Of a DNA stretch of 8,909 nt, positions 1-6,163 are shown piece after piece. The notes under the pieces were generated by a model. It was not told where the DNA came from, did not search any database, and worked only from the letters and a program-made list of their open reading frames with translations. The position numbers were made by a program, and so were the translations under genes. This stretch comes from an uncultured Chitinophagaceae bacterium. GTDB taxonomy: Bacteria > Bacteroidota > Bacteroidia > Chitinophagales > Chitinophagaceae. The stretch spans positions 1-8,909 of the forward strand of contig CAIMKO010000042.1 of the NCBI GenBank assembly GCA_903841915.1, given 5' to 3'. Positions within the stretch are counted from its first letter, which is position 1. Every line of letters starts with the position of its first letter.

Positions 1-123
1 ACTTTTGCGCAGGGTATTGCCGGTATCGTTATTCAAATAGGAGAAGCGTTGCAGCAACATTTTCCTTATGATGCAGCAACCGATACGAATGAATTGCCTG
101 ACGATATTGTTTTTGGACGATGA
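1..123 (+). CDS. TPM-domain protein, C-terminal end (partial)
   Basis: The first 40 codons of the window are open in frame 1 and end at TGA 121-123. The tail contains GEALQQHFPYD followed by TNELPDDIVFGR. I recognise this as the usual end of the small, signal-less TPM (TLP18.3/Psb32/MOLO-1) domain proteins that sit next to lemA-like genes in Bacteroidota. The biochemical role of bacterial members is unsettled; plant TLP18.3 is linked to photosystem II repair and acid phosphatase activity. The 5' part lies outside the window. The next gene starts 61 nt downstream on the same strand and is a second TPM protein, so the two probably share an operon, and a lemA-like gene may lie further upstream. 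The family call rests on this short tail and on the neighbour. Confidence 0.8.
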   Translation, partial: TFAQGIAGIVIQIGEALQQHFPYDAATDTNELPDDIVFGR

Positions 124-135
124 TCTTACCTGTCA

Positions 136-162
136 CGAATGAATCGGTAATCTTTTCATTCG
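136..162 (+). other. Intergenic hairpin between the two TPM genes
   Basis: CGAATGA at 136-142 is exactly complementary to TCATTCG at 156-162, with a 13-nt loop, giving a 7-bp stem that lies 22 nt before the next start codon. No T-run follows, so it does not look like an intrinsic terminator. It could be an RNA-processing or stability element between co-transcribed genes, or chance. Confidence 0.35.
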
Positions 163-184
163 AGCAAATGACAAATAAAAAATA

Positions 185-940
185 ATGAAGAAACTCTTTT
201 TCATATTCATACTTTTTTTCAGCATACATAGTATTGCTCAAAAAAGTATTGCTAAGCCCAATCCGGCGAGATTAGTGGTAGATAATGCCAATGTGCTGGA
301 TGCTTACGACAGGGATCAGTTAGAACGGAAGTTAGTTGCACTGGACGACAGTACTTCCAATCAAATTGTTGTACTTTCTGTCAATACATTGAATGATGAG
401 CCCATTGAAGACGTTGCAACAAAAACCTTTCGTGAATGGGGCATCGGCAATAAAAAAACAAATAACGGTGTACTGATCTTGATCGCAGTGGCAGATCATA
501 AGGTAAGGATCGAAATAGGGTATGGTTTGGAAGGAGCAATACCGGATATCATTGCCAGCGATATTATCAATAATGATCTTAAACCCGCATTCAGGCAAAA
601 TAACTATTATGCAGGGATCAATAAAGCAGTGGATGATCTGAGTAAGGCTGCAGTAGGTGACTATAAAATAAAGCGTGCAAGAAATGATTTACCTAGCAAC
701 GGTGGTGCCGGAAGTATATTGAAATTCATTTTCATTATCATCATTGTGATCGTTTTAATGGTTATGCGTGGCCGAGGTGGTGGTGGAGGCGGAGGTGGAA
801 TGCTTACCGGAATGTTATTGGGAAGCATGTTAGGTGGTGGTGGACGAGGCGGCGGCTGGAGTGACGGCGGCGGAGGCGGTGGTTTCGGCGGTTTTGGAGG
901 CGGTAGTAGTGGAGGTGGGGGTGCCAGCGGAGGTTGGTAA
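185..940 (+). CDS. Membrane-anchored TPM-domain protein with Gly-rich tail (YgcG-like)
   Basis: This is a 251-residue protein. Residues 1-19 form a Sec signal peptide (MKK, a Phe/Ile-rich core, then SIAQ). The TPM domain covers about 28-155, with the family hallmarks WGIGNKKTNNGVLIL at 85-99 and EIGYGLEGAIPD at 110-121. A transmembrane helix follows at about 178-194, flanked by Arg, and residues 195-251 are very Gly-rich with scattered Arg, Ser and Trp. The layout of signal peptide, extracytoplasmic TPM domain, membrane helix and Gly-rich tail is typical of YgcG-type proteins, so the tail is a family trait and not a recent repeat expansion. The domain probably sits on the outer side of the inner membrane; the tail would then be cytoplasmic. 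The ATG at 185 is chosen because it gives a clean signal peptide and is preceded by the A-rich tract usual in this phylum. It probably forms an operon with the TPM gene just upstream. The molecular function is unknown. Confidence 0.92.
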   Translation: MKKLFFIFILFFSIHSIAQKSIAKPNPARLVVDNANVLDAYDRDQLERKLVALDDSTSNQIVVLSVNTLNDEPIEDVATKTFREWGIGNKKTNNGVLILIAVADHKVRIEIGYGLEGAIPDIIASDIINNDLKPAFRQNNYYAGINKAVDDLSKAAVGDYKIKRARNDLPSNGGAGSILKFIFIIIIVIVLMVMRGRGGGGGGGGMLTGMLLGSMLGGGGRGGGWSDGGGGGGFGGFGGGSSGGGGASGGW

Positions 941-943
941 ATG

Positions 944-978
944 AGTCTTTAGTCCAGAGTCAGAAGTCGGGAGTCAAG
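944..978 (+). repeat. Heptamer array (AGTCNNN)x5
   Basis: The tetramer AGTC occurs at 944, 951, 958, 965 and 972, exactly every 7 nt. The three intervening bases differ each time (TTT, CAG, AGA, GGG, AAG). The array begins 3 nt after the stop codon of the TPM gene and ends 47 nt before the next start. It has no open frame of interest, and the 7-nt period is not a multiple of three. I remember similar degenerate AGTC-type spacer tracts in other Bacteroidota genomes; their role is unknown to me. Confidence 0.85.
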
Positions 979-1004
979 GCCCGATTATTATATTATTTAC
1001 AATT

Positions 1005-1012
1005 TATCTTTC
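1005..1012 (+). promoter_or_regulatory. Possible Bacteroidota -7 box (TATCTTTC)
   Basis: TATCTTTC matches the Bacteroidota primary-sigma -7 consensus TAnnTTTG at all defined positions but the last, and lies 13 nt before the ATG at 1026. I see no TTTG/TTG at the expected -33 position. If used, it would give a very short leader. The evidence is weak. Confidence 0.3.
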
Positions 1013-1025
1013 TAAAAATCAATTA

Positions 1026-1703
1026 ATGAAAAGAGTCTTTATTGCTTTTTCAATTATTTTGCTGGCCACTGCAGTCAATGCACAAACAATCAATGCCGGA
1101 AAAAAACTTACTGCTGTTGCTATTGTCAAAACAAATACTTCAGTAAGTCAGATGGGAACCGAAATGGAAATTCCTGCTACCGGAACAGTAACTACCGATT
1201 TCGAAGTAAAATCAGTAGCAGGAAAGACAATCACATTTACTGCTACCTTAAAAAGAATAGCAGGCTCTGTTACTATGATGGGTAATGAGCAGACTTTTGA
1301 TTCAAGTGATTCTGCAACTGCCGCCAATCCCCAATTCGCAGATGCATTGAAAGAAATCAATAAGCCACAGGAGATCATTTCTGAGGCCGGTAAGATCTCT
1401 TTACCGCAGGATCTTTCAGGTACGCCGCGAAGCGAGGACATTGCACATTATCTAATGATACCGGTTAATGCCGCATCTGTAAAAGAAGGATATGCATGGA
1501 GCGATTCTTCTTCAACTACAGAAGGGTCTAGATCATTGAATAATTATATGGTAACAAAAGTTTCAAAGGAAGAAGTGGTTATAACTGTATTAAGCAATAA
1601 TAAATCAAAAGCTACTCGTCAGCAAATGGGTATTGAAGTTAAAGAAGATATGCAGGGTGCATCAACAGTTATATTAACTTATGAAGCTGCTACCGGATAT
1701 TAA
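1026..1703 (+). CDS. Secreted DUF6263-like protein, frame ends prematurely
   Basis: The 225-codon frame starts MKRVFIAFSIILLATAVNAQ, a signal peptide with likely cleavage after NAQ, so the product is periplasmic or exported. The rest is rich in Thr, Ser, Val and Ala with alternating beta-strand patterns, such as MGTEMEIPATGTVTTDFEV at about 43-61 and MMGNEQTFDS at about 84-93. This resembles the Bacteroidota DUF6263 group, whose function is unknown. No catalytic motif is visible. The frame stops at TAA 1701-1703 directly after TYEAATGY. Shifting by -1 at that point continues as LKSAAVTFSASGNKEVMGN and on to a stop at 1802-1804, which looks like the missing end of the same protein (see the adjoining entry). 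The intact ancestral product would be about 258-260 residues. Either the locus carries a one-base deletion, or the base was lost in sequencing, or the ribosome shifts frame. A strong terminator lies just downstream of the displaced end. Confidence 0.8.
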   Translation: MKRVFIAFSIILLATAVNAQTINAGKKLTAVAIVKTNTSVSQMGTEMEIPATGTVTTDFEVKSVAGKTITFTATLKRIAGSVTMMGNEQTFDSSDSATAANPQFADALKEINKPQEIISEAGKISLPQDLSGTPRSEDIAHYLMIPVNAASVKEGYAWSDSSSTTEGSRSLNNYMVTKVSKEEVVITVLSNNKSKATRQQMGIEVKEDMQGASTVILTYEAATGY

Positions 1704-1804
1704 AAAGTGCAGCAGTTACTTTTTCTGCTAGCGGCAATAAAGAAGTGATGGGAAATGAAATTCCGATGAGTACAAAAGGTACTGCCAGTGTTACGATAAA
1801 ATAA
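1700..1804 (+). pseudogene. Out-of-frame C-terminal remainder of the DUF6263-like gene
   Basis: In the frame starting at 1700 there are 34 sense codons ending in TAA 1802-1804, with no start codon of their own near the beginning. The product runs LKSAAVTFSASGNKEVMGN, then EIPMSTKGTASVTIK. The stretch MGNEIPMSTKGTASVTIK resembles MGTEMEIPATGTVTTDFEV nearer the N-terminus of the upstream frame, so it belongs to the same protein. One extra base in GGATATTAAAA (1695-1705), for example GGA TTA TTA AAA, would join the frames and read TGLLKS. The remainder ends 16 nt before the terminator stem, as expected for the true gene end. Confidence 0.75.
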
Positions 1805-1819
1805 TTAAACAATTCTTAT

Positions 1820-1853
1820 AAAAAAGCCATCACAAATCTGTGATGGCTTTTTT
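1820..1853 (+). terminator. Intrinsic terminator after the DUF6263-like gene
   Basis: AGCCATCACA at 1825-1834 pairs perfectly with TGTGATGGCT at 1839-1848 around the 4-nt loop AATC. The flanking A-run (1820-1824) and T-run (1848-1853) extend the stem and supply the U-tract. The symmetric A and T flanks could let it work in both directions. It separates the TPM/DUF6263-like genes from the small gene that follows. Confidence 0.93.
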
Positions 1854-2006
1854 GTGTCATAAAAGTTACAATCAAGATGCCATTATAAGTACAATTCTTT
1901 TGTAGATTTCTTAAAGCTCCAGATTGAAATTGTATTAATAAATTAGTTTATCAGTAAATGATATAACATTTAAAAGAAAACTCATTCTTCTTTTTTGCAT
2001 AAATGA

Positions 2007-2014
2007 TTAATTTG
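2007..2014 (+). promoter_or_regulatory. Possible -7 box upstream of the small membrane-protein gene
   Basis: TTAATTTG differs from the consensus TAnnTTTG at one fixed position and lies 37 nt before the ATG at 2052. A TTTG is present at 1994-1997, but it is only 9 nt away, too close for a canonical -33 element. The assignment is tentative; a start site near 2020 would give a leader of about 30 nt. Confidence 0.25.
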
Positions 2015-2051
2015 GCAAGGCTATTTTTTTATTAATTTAAAATCAAATTTT

Positions 2052-2153
2052 ATGAAAGAAATCGTAGAAACTTATGCAGTTCTTTTAGCTGTTAGCGGCC
2101 CAGTAGTTGCTTGGGCATATCTCGTGATAGTAGGTTGGGTTATATATTTTTAG
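2052..2153 (+). CDS. Small hydrophobic single-span membrane protein, 33 aa
   Basis: The frame runs from ATG 2052 to TAG 2151-2153 and encodes MKEIVETYAVLLAVSGPVVA followed by WAYLVIVGWVIYF. Residues 1-8 are polar and charged. About residues 9-33 are uncharged and hydrophobic, long enough for one membrane span, with a Gly-Pro kink at 16-17 and aromatic residues toward the C-terminus. The ATG is preceded by an AT-rich, Shine-Dalgarno-free leader, the norm in Bacteroidota. A terminator at 1820-1853 lies before the gene and another begins 25 nt after its stop, so it appears to be a stand-alone transcript of roughly 190 nt. I recognise no family. It could be a small membrane-complex subunit, a stress-related small protein or a type I toxin-like peptide; nothing in the sequence decides between these. 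It might also be chance coding inside a small RNA, but the terminator placement and the clean hydrophobic segment favour a real gene. Confidence 0.6.
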   Translation: MKEIVETYAVLLAVSGPVVAWAYLVIVGWVIYF

Positions 2154-2177
2154 ATAAAACTTACTGTCTATAAATTT

Positions 2178-2211
2178 AAGATCGAAGTCTTATTACTTCG
2201 ATCTTTTTTTT
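2178..2211 (+). terminator. Intrinsic terminator of the small membrane-protein gene
   Basis: AAGATCGAAGT at 2178-2188 pairs perfectly with ACTTCGATCTT at 2195-2205 around a 6-nt loop, and the T-run extends to 2211. The 11-bp stem with U-tract is a strong rho-independent terminator on the plus strand, 25 nt after the TAG of the 33-codon gene. Confidence 0.92.
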
Positions 2212-2325
2212 ATCGCAACTAATTACACTTTTTTTCTGTTGCTTACTATTTATTGACGGATGAAATGTTTCGTAATAATCCATAAATAACCTTGTTCAAT
2301 AATTAGTCTGTTGATAAAATGAATA
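2212..2325. other. AT-rich gap without a recognisable gene
   Basis: Between the terminator of the small gene and the paired hairpins before the aminopeptidase I see only very short chance frames, for example 28 codons on the minus strand at 2250-2336. None has a supporting leader or terminator. Confidence 0.5.
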
Positions 2326-2344
2326 TGTGGCAACATTTGCTACA
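2326..2344. other. Compact hairpin next to the aminopeptidase terminator
   Basis: As plus-strand RNA, 2326-2333 (UGUGGCAA) pairs with 2337-2344 (UUGCUACA) through 8 bp including one G-U wobble, with a 3-nt loop. It abuts the longer stem at 2347-2392. It may be a second stop or stability element for transcripts entering from either side. Confidence 0.4.
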
Positions 2345-2346
2345 AT

Positions 2347-2392
2347 AAAAAAACAGCAGCCATAATATTATATTACCAGATGCTGTTTTTTT
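2347..2392 (-). terminator. Intrinsic terminator of the M1 aminopeptidase gene
   Basis: A2347-A2358 (A-run then CAGCA) pairs with T2381-T2392 (TGCTG then a T-run), a 12-bp stem. The 22-nt loop contains a further AT-rich dyad. Read on the minus strand it starts 15 nt after the aminopeptidase stop codon and ends in a U-run. The A/T-flanked stem could also stop rightward transcription. Confidence 0.85.
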
Positions 2393-2406
2393 ATGAGTAA
2401 GAAATA

Positions 2407-4881
2407 TTATTTCTTTGCCGGTATTTGCGATTTAATATAATCAGCCTGTTCTTTTAATCCGGCTGCATCTTTTTTAGATGCCAAACCTTGCAATAAGAAC
2501 TGATTGATGAAAGGGTCTGTCTGACTTTTGTATGCACTGGGAATTCCTTCACGGAACTTTACGATCTGGTCAACACCTTTCTTTAATTTATCATTGTCTT
2601 TAATTTTCCCTAATAAAGTTGTGAATGACTGTAACTGCTGGAACTTGCCTTCCGACATGGGCGTTTTCTCAAATTCTTCTGAAACAAAATCAAAAGAAGT
2701 CTCATCACCATAAGTGATCAGTATCGTTGAGATAGCGGTAGACAATTTTCCCTTTGCCGGATTTTTGCTTAATTCCTTCGCTGCATTAAATGCACCGGTA
2801 CTGTCTATTTTAGACCATGCTTCCAATGCACTTCCTGCAATACTGTAAGATGAATCGTAAGTGGCTTTTGTAAATAAAGATTTGTATTGTTCTTTTTTAT
2901 ACTTGCCCAATAATTCAATTGCTTTGGCACGCACGATTGATTTAGGATCATTCTTGGCCAGGTCTGCTAATATAGGTTCTGCCTGAGTTTTAACGGCATC
3001 GTTCGAAATATTGATCTTGGTCAAAGTATAGATCCTCAGATTAAAGTAAGGATCTTTCATGGCTGTTTTTAAAAGCTCCAAAGCTTTAGGATCGGATTGA
3101 TTCTTTGCTGCAAAATCAATGGCTTCTCTTCGGTCCAGATATAAGCCTGCATATTTATATTGATGGATATAATTATCTAAATTCTTATTCTCTTTCTTTT
3201 CGCTCAATAATATCTTGTCCCCATCGAAACTGATCAAGTCAGGTTTTGAACTAACTGCATATGAAAATGTATCTGCTGCATTTTCTGCCCAAACATTATA
3301 GCGTTTCTTTTCATTGCCGATATAAATATCAATCGAAGCAGGAAGTTTAAAGAGGCTGCCTTTTTGTGTTTGCTGAACGATCACACTGGCTACTCTTTTT
3401 TCAACATCATAATTGTAAGTGATATTCAATTTAGGGTGACTATTCCCATAATACCATTGATTCCAATACCAGTTCAGATCCTGTCCTGAAGCTTCTTCAA
3501 ATGCCAAACGCAATTGATGAGCCTCCGCATTTTTGAATTTGTTATTGGTGAGATAAATATTCAATGCTTTAAAAAATACACTGTCACCTACATAAGTGCG
3601 CAGCATGTTTAAGATACGGCCGCCTTTGTGATAGCTTACTGCATCGAACATATCTTCTTTATCGCTGTAATAAAAACGCACCAGATTCTTAGCGTAGTTT
3701 TCAGGATTCATTAAATAAGTCTGCTGGTCTTTATAGTTGATATGGTCACCTGCATCCTTTCCGTATTTATGTTCAAACCATAATGTTTCGCTGAAATTTG
3801 CAAAGGATTCATTCACTGTGATATTGCTCCAGCTTTCTGTTGTTACCAGATCTCCAAACCATTGATGAAATAGTTCATGTGCTACATAATCTTCAAAGGC
3901 ATTGCCGTCTACCAATTCTCTGGCATCCTGTTGTAATGCATCGGTATGAAGTGTGGCAGTGGTATTTTCCATGGCACCACTTACGTAATCGCGCCCGGTG
4001 ATCTGTGCATATTTCTGCCAGGGATAGTCAATCCCTGTTATCTTAGAATAAAAGGCGATCATCTCAGGTGTATTGCCGAATATTTTACGGGCAACCGGCG
4101 CATATTCTTTTTCTACATAATAACTTACTTCTTTGCCTTTATAAGAATCTTTGATCACACTGTATTCACCAACACCCATGAAAAATAAATAAGGAGAATG
4201 TGGTAGATCCATTTTCCAGTAATCAGTTCTGGTGCCATTGCTGTTTTTTGTCTGACTTACCAATAGACCATTGGAGAGTGTCAGATATTTTGCAGGAACA
4301 GTGATATAGATCTCTTCTGTCGTTTTTTGATTGGGTTTGTCAATGGTCGGAAACCATGCAGAATTGGATTCTGTTTCACCCTGGGTCCAGATCTGTGTGG
4401 GTTTATTTTTTTCTTCACCCAATGGATTGATAAAATATAGGCCCTTAGCATCGTTGATCGCAGCACTTCCTTTTACTTTCAGCTCATTGGGTTTGGAAGT
4501 GTAATCGATGAAAACAATATATTTTTCTGTAGCACTGTAAGCCTTATTGAGTTTGATGGAAAGGTAAGAAGAATCATAACTGTATTTGAGATCAGTATAT
4601 TTCCCGTTTGCAAAAACAGACACTTTATTGATGTTCATTCCTTTTGCATCCAGTTTCAAAGAATCTGTTGAACCGGCATGAGGGTGTAAAGTGATCCATG
4701 CTTTACCGTACAGATACGATTTCGCATAATCGAATCTCACATCCAATTTGGTATGAACAAGATCATTAACCTTAGTGGCAGAGCCCCTGTAATTTTTTTT
4801 CCAACTCGAATCAACTGCTTCTTGCTGGGCATTCGCTGCAACCATTGCAAATAAACAGAACGTCAGTAAATATTTTTTCAT
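2407..4881 (-). CDS. Secreted M1-family zinc aminopeptidase with HEAT-like C-terminus
   Basis: This 824-residue protein removes N-terminal amino acids from peptides, probably in the periplasm or outside the cell. Residues 1-19 are a signal peptide ending ANAQ. The M1 N-terminal beta domain covers about 40-240. The substrate N-terminus-binding motif GAMEN is at 302-306, and the zinc site HEXXH is HELFH at 335-339 with the third ligand Glu358 in NESF, exactly the M1 spacing. Tyr417 in SYHKGG is the likely transition-state Tyr. WYWNQWYYGNSHPKL at 471-485 is the usual end of the catalytic domain. From about 580 to 720 there are alpha-helical pairs of HEAT type, such as LELLKTAMKDPYFNLRIYTL. All catalytic residues are present, so the enzyme should be active. 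It has no lipobox. It is transcribed alone, divergently from the DUF4476-truA unit, and ends at its own terminator. The ATG at 4881 gives the signal peptide directly. Confidence 0.95.
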   Translation of the reverse strand: MKKYLLTFCLFAMVAANAQQEAVDSSWKKNYRGSATKVNDLVHTKLDVRFDYAKSYLYGKAWITLHPHAGSTDSLKLDAKGMNINKVSVFANGKYTDLKYSYDSSYLSIKLNKAYSATEKYIVFIDYTSKPNELKVKGSAAINDAKGLYFINPLGEEKNKPTQIWTQGETESNSAWFPTIDKPNQKTTEEIYITVPAKYLTLSNGLLVSQTKNSNGTRTDYWKMDLPHSPYLFFMGVGEYSVIKDSYKGKEVSYYVEKEYAPVARKIFGNTPEMIAFYSKITGIDYPWQKYAQITGRDYVSGAMENTTATLHTDALQQDARELVDGNAFEDYVAHELFHQWFGDLVTTESWSNITVNESFANFSETLWFEHKYGKDAGDHINYKDQQTYLMNPENYAKNLVRFYYSDKEDMFDAVSYHKGGRILNMLRTYVGDSVFFKALNIYLTNNKFKNAEAHQLRLAFEEASGQDLNWYWNQWYYGNSHPKLNITYNYDVEKRVASVIVQQTQKGSLFKLPASIDIYIGNEKKRYNVWAENAADTFSYAVSSKPDLISFDGDKILLSEKKENKNLDNYIHQYKYAGLYLDRREAIDFAAKNQSDPKALELLKTAMKDPYFNLRIYTLTKINISNDAVKTQAEPILADLAKNDPKSIVRAKAIELLGKYKKEQYKSLFTKATYDSSYSIAGSALEAWSKIDSTGAFNAAKELSKNPAKGKLSTAISTILITYGDETSFDFVSEEFEKTPMSEGKFQQLQSFTTLLGKIKDNDKLKKGVDQIVKFREGIPSAYKSQTDPFINQFLLQGLASKKDAAGLKEQADYIKSQIPAKK

Positions 4882-4900
4882 GTTTGTTTTTTTGTAGTGA

Positions 4901-4908
4901 TAAAGATA
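4901..4908 (-). promoter_or_regulatory. Possible -7 box of the aminopeptidase gene
   Basis: On the minus strand this reads TATCTTTA, agreeing with TAnnTTTG except at the last base. It lies 19 nt before the aminopeptidase ATG. No good -33 TTTG is visible. The leader would be very short. Confidence 0.3.
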
Positions 4909-4979
4909 AAAGCTTGCCTATATAATAAATTCATAATTTTTTTAAAACCCCTTTTTTAAGGATGGTCGGAGAATTTAGG

Positions 4980-4990
4980 GGCTAATAGCC
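4980..4990. promoter_or_regulatory. Perfect dyad GGCTAATAGCC upstream of the DUF4476 gene promoter
   Basis: GGCT-AAT-AGCC is an exact 11-nt dyad. It ends 11 nt before the -7 box at 5002, so it occupies the region where a -33 element would lie, and no TTTG is found there. It might be an operator or activator site; at this length chance is also possible. Confidence 0.3.
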
Positions 4991-5001
4991 ATAATTTCAA
5001 T

Positions 5002-5009
5002 TAGATTTG
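5002..5009 (+). promoter_or_regulatory. Perfect Bacteroidota -7 box TAGATTTG
   Basis: TAGATTTG matches the TAnnTTTG consensus exactly. A transcription start about 5-7 nt downstream (near 5015) would give a leader of about 20 nt to the ATG at 5037. This explains why the in-frame TTG at 5007, the last bases of the box itself, should not be taken as the gene's start codon. Confidence 0.65.
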
Positions 5010-5036
5010 CGGTACCTATTTGTAATGATTATTATG

Positions 5037-6161
5037 ATGAAATCATTGATTAAAGTATTTGTTTTATTGATCTTTATCGCAAGCGTTTCTGGTCTGAAAG
5101 CACAGCAGCAAAAGCATTTTGTTTTTATTCAGAGTGAGAATAAGCAACCCTATTCTGTTCAGTTGAATGGGATGACCTATAGTTCTACCAAGTCCGGTTA
5201 TCTGATCATTTCCCAATTATTACCCGGTAAATATTATTTCACTGTCGGCTTTCCTAAGAATCAATACCCCGAACAAAAATTTATTGTAGATATCAATATA
5301 AGCGATCCCGGGATAGGTTATTCGCTCAAGCAATTTCCCGAAAAAGGATGGGGCTTATTTAATATTATCGACTTCAGTACTATTATGGCTGATAATGCTG
5401 CAACAGCTGTTCAAAAGGATACATTGGTTACCGCAACCGTTAAAACTGATACAGCCAGGCTGATCAGTGAAAAAGCGATAGAAAAGCCGGCTGCTTCAAA
5501 TGCTGTTGCTCCTGCTTTAAAAAGCACAGTTGACGCAACAACAGTAGCGGCTTCAAACACAGTTGCTGCGGGTGCCGCAGCCGTCGCTAGCACAATTGCG
5601 GTAACAACAACTGCTAATAAGCCTGCTCCTGTAAAAGACACCGTTGCTACTCTGAAAAATACAGCTGTAGAAGCGAGTGTAAAGACCGTTGTGCCTGTTA
5701 AAACAGCAGCCAATACTGCAAACAAAAAAGTCATTAAATCATTTGAATTGATCAGTGCAACAAGTGTTGATCAGATCTATGTAGATAAAAGCCGCAAAAA
5801 GATTGACACCATTGCGATCTTCATCCCTTTGCTACCAAAGACGGATACGGTGCCTGCTGTAAAAAAATGCCAGTTGCTTGCCACCGAAGATGATTTTCAC
5901 AAAATAAGATTGGATATGGCTTCAGCCACAACCAATGCATTCATGTTGAGTGTTGCAAAAAATTATTTTAAATCAAAATGTTACTCGGTTGAACAGGTAA
6001 AGAATCTTGGCGTTCTTTTTTTAAGCGAAGAAAGCCGCTTGCAGTTTTTTGAAATGGCAAAACCATTTATCTCGGATGCAGAAAATTATCCAGCTCTTCG
6101 ATCACAGTTTATCAATCCTGATTGGAGAGAAAAATTCAATGCAACTGTAAAAACTAATTGA
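5037..6161 (+). CDS. Secreted DUF4476-domain protein
   Basis: The frame is open from a TTG at 5007, but that TTG lies in the -7 box. Of the ATGs at 5025, 5034 and 5037, the last gives a clean signal peptide (MKSLIKVFVLLIFIASVSG, cleavage near KAQ) and a 374-residue protein. Residues 26-115 form a beta-rich N-terminal domain seen in this group (VQLNGMTYSS, LLPGKYYFTVGFP). About 118-232 is a low-complexity Ala/Thr/Val/Lys linker. About 277-372 is DUF4476 (DDFHKIRLDM, FKSKCYSVEQVKNLGVLFLS, SDAENYPALRSQF). Cys278 and Cys315, one just before and one inside the domain, may form a disulfide. DUF4476 proteins are common in Bacteroidota and their function is unknown. The long flexible linker suggests a spacer between an anchoring or binding part and the terminal helical domain. 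truA starts 2 nt after the stop codon, so the two genes are almost certainly co-transcribed. Confidence 0.88.
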   Translation: MKSLIKVFVLLIFIASVSGLKAQQQKHFVFIQSENKQPYSVQLNGMTYSSTKSGYLIISQLLPGKYYFTVGFPKNQYPEQKFIVDINISDPGIGYSLKQFPEKGWGLFNIIDFSTIMADNAATAVQKDTLVTATVKTDTARLISEKAIEKPAASNAVAPALKSTVDATTVAASNTVAAGAAAVASTIAVTTTANKPAPVKDTVATLKNTAVEASVKTVVPVKTAANTANKKVIKSFELISATSVDQIYVDKSRKKIDTIAIFIPLLPKTDTVPAVKKCQLLATEDDFHKIRLDMASATTNAFMLSVAKNYFKSKCYSVEQVKNLGVLFLSEESRLQFFEMAKPFISDAENYPALRSQFINPDWREKFNATVKTN

Positions 6162-6163
6162 TC

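Noticed and set aside
770..940. Gly-codon repeats at the 3' end of the TPM gene considered as a tandem DNA repeat or mobile insertion
   Set aside because: A Gly-rich tail is normal for this protein type, the codons vary (GGT, GGC, GGA, GGG), and there is no fixed DNA period.
1935..2000. A 21-codon minus-strand frame (MQKRRMSFLLNV...) divergent from the small membrane-protein gene
   Set aside because: It is too short, has no promoter or terminator, and such frames are common by chance in AT-rich DNA.
2250..2336. A 28-codon minus-strand frame (MLPHIHFINRL...) after the aminopeptidase terminator
   Set aside because: It has no leader features and no terminator of its own, its composition is unremarkable, and its start lies inside a hairpin.
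5411..5734. A long Ala/Val-rich minus-strand frame opposite the DUF4476 linker
   Set aside because: It is the antisense shadow of the low-complexity Ala/Thr/Val linker and starts and ends inside that gene.
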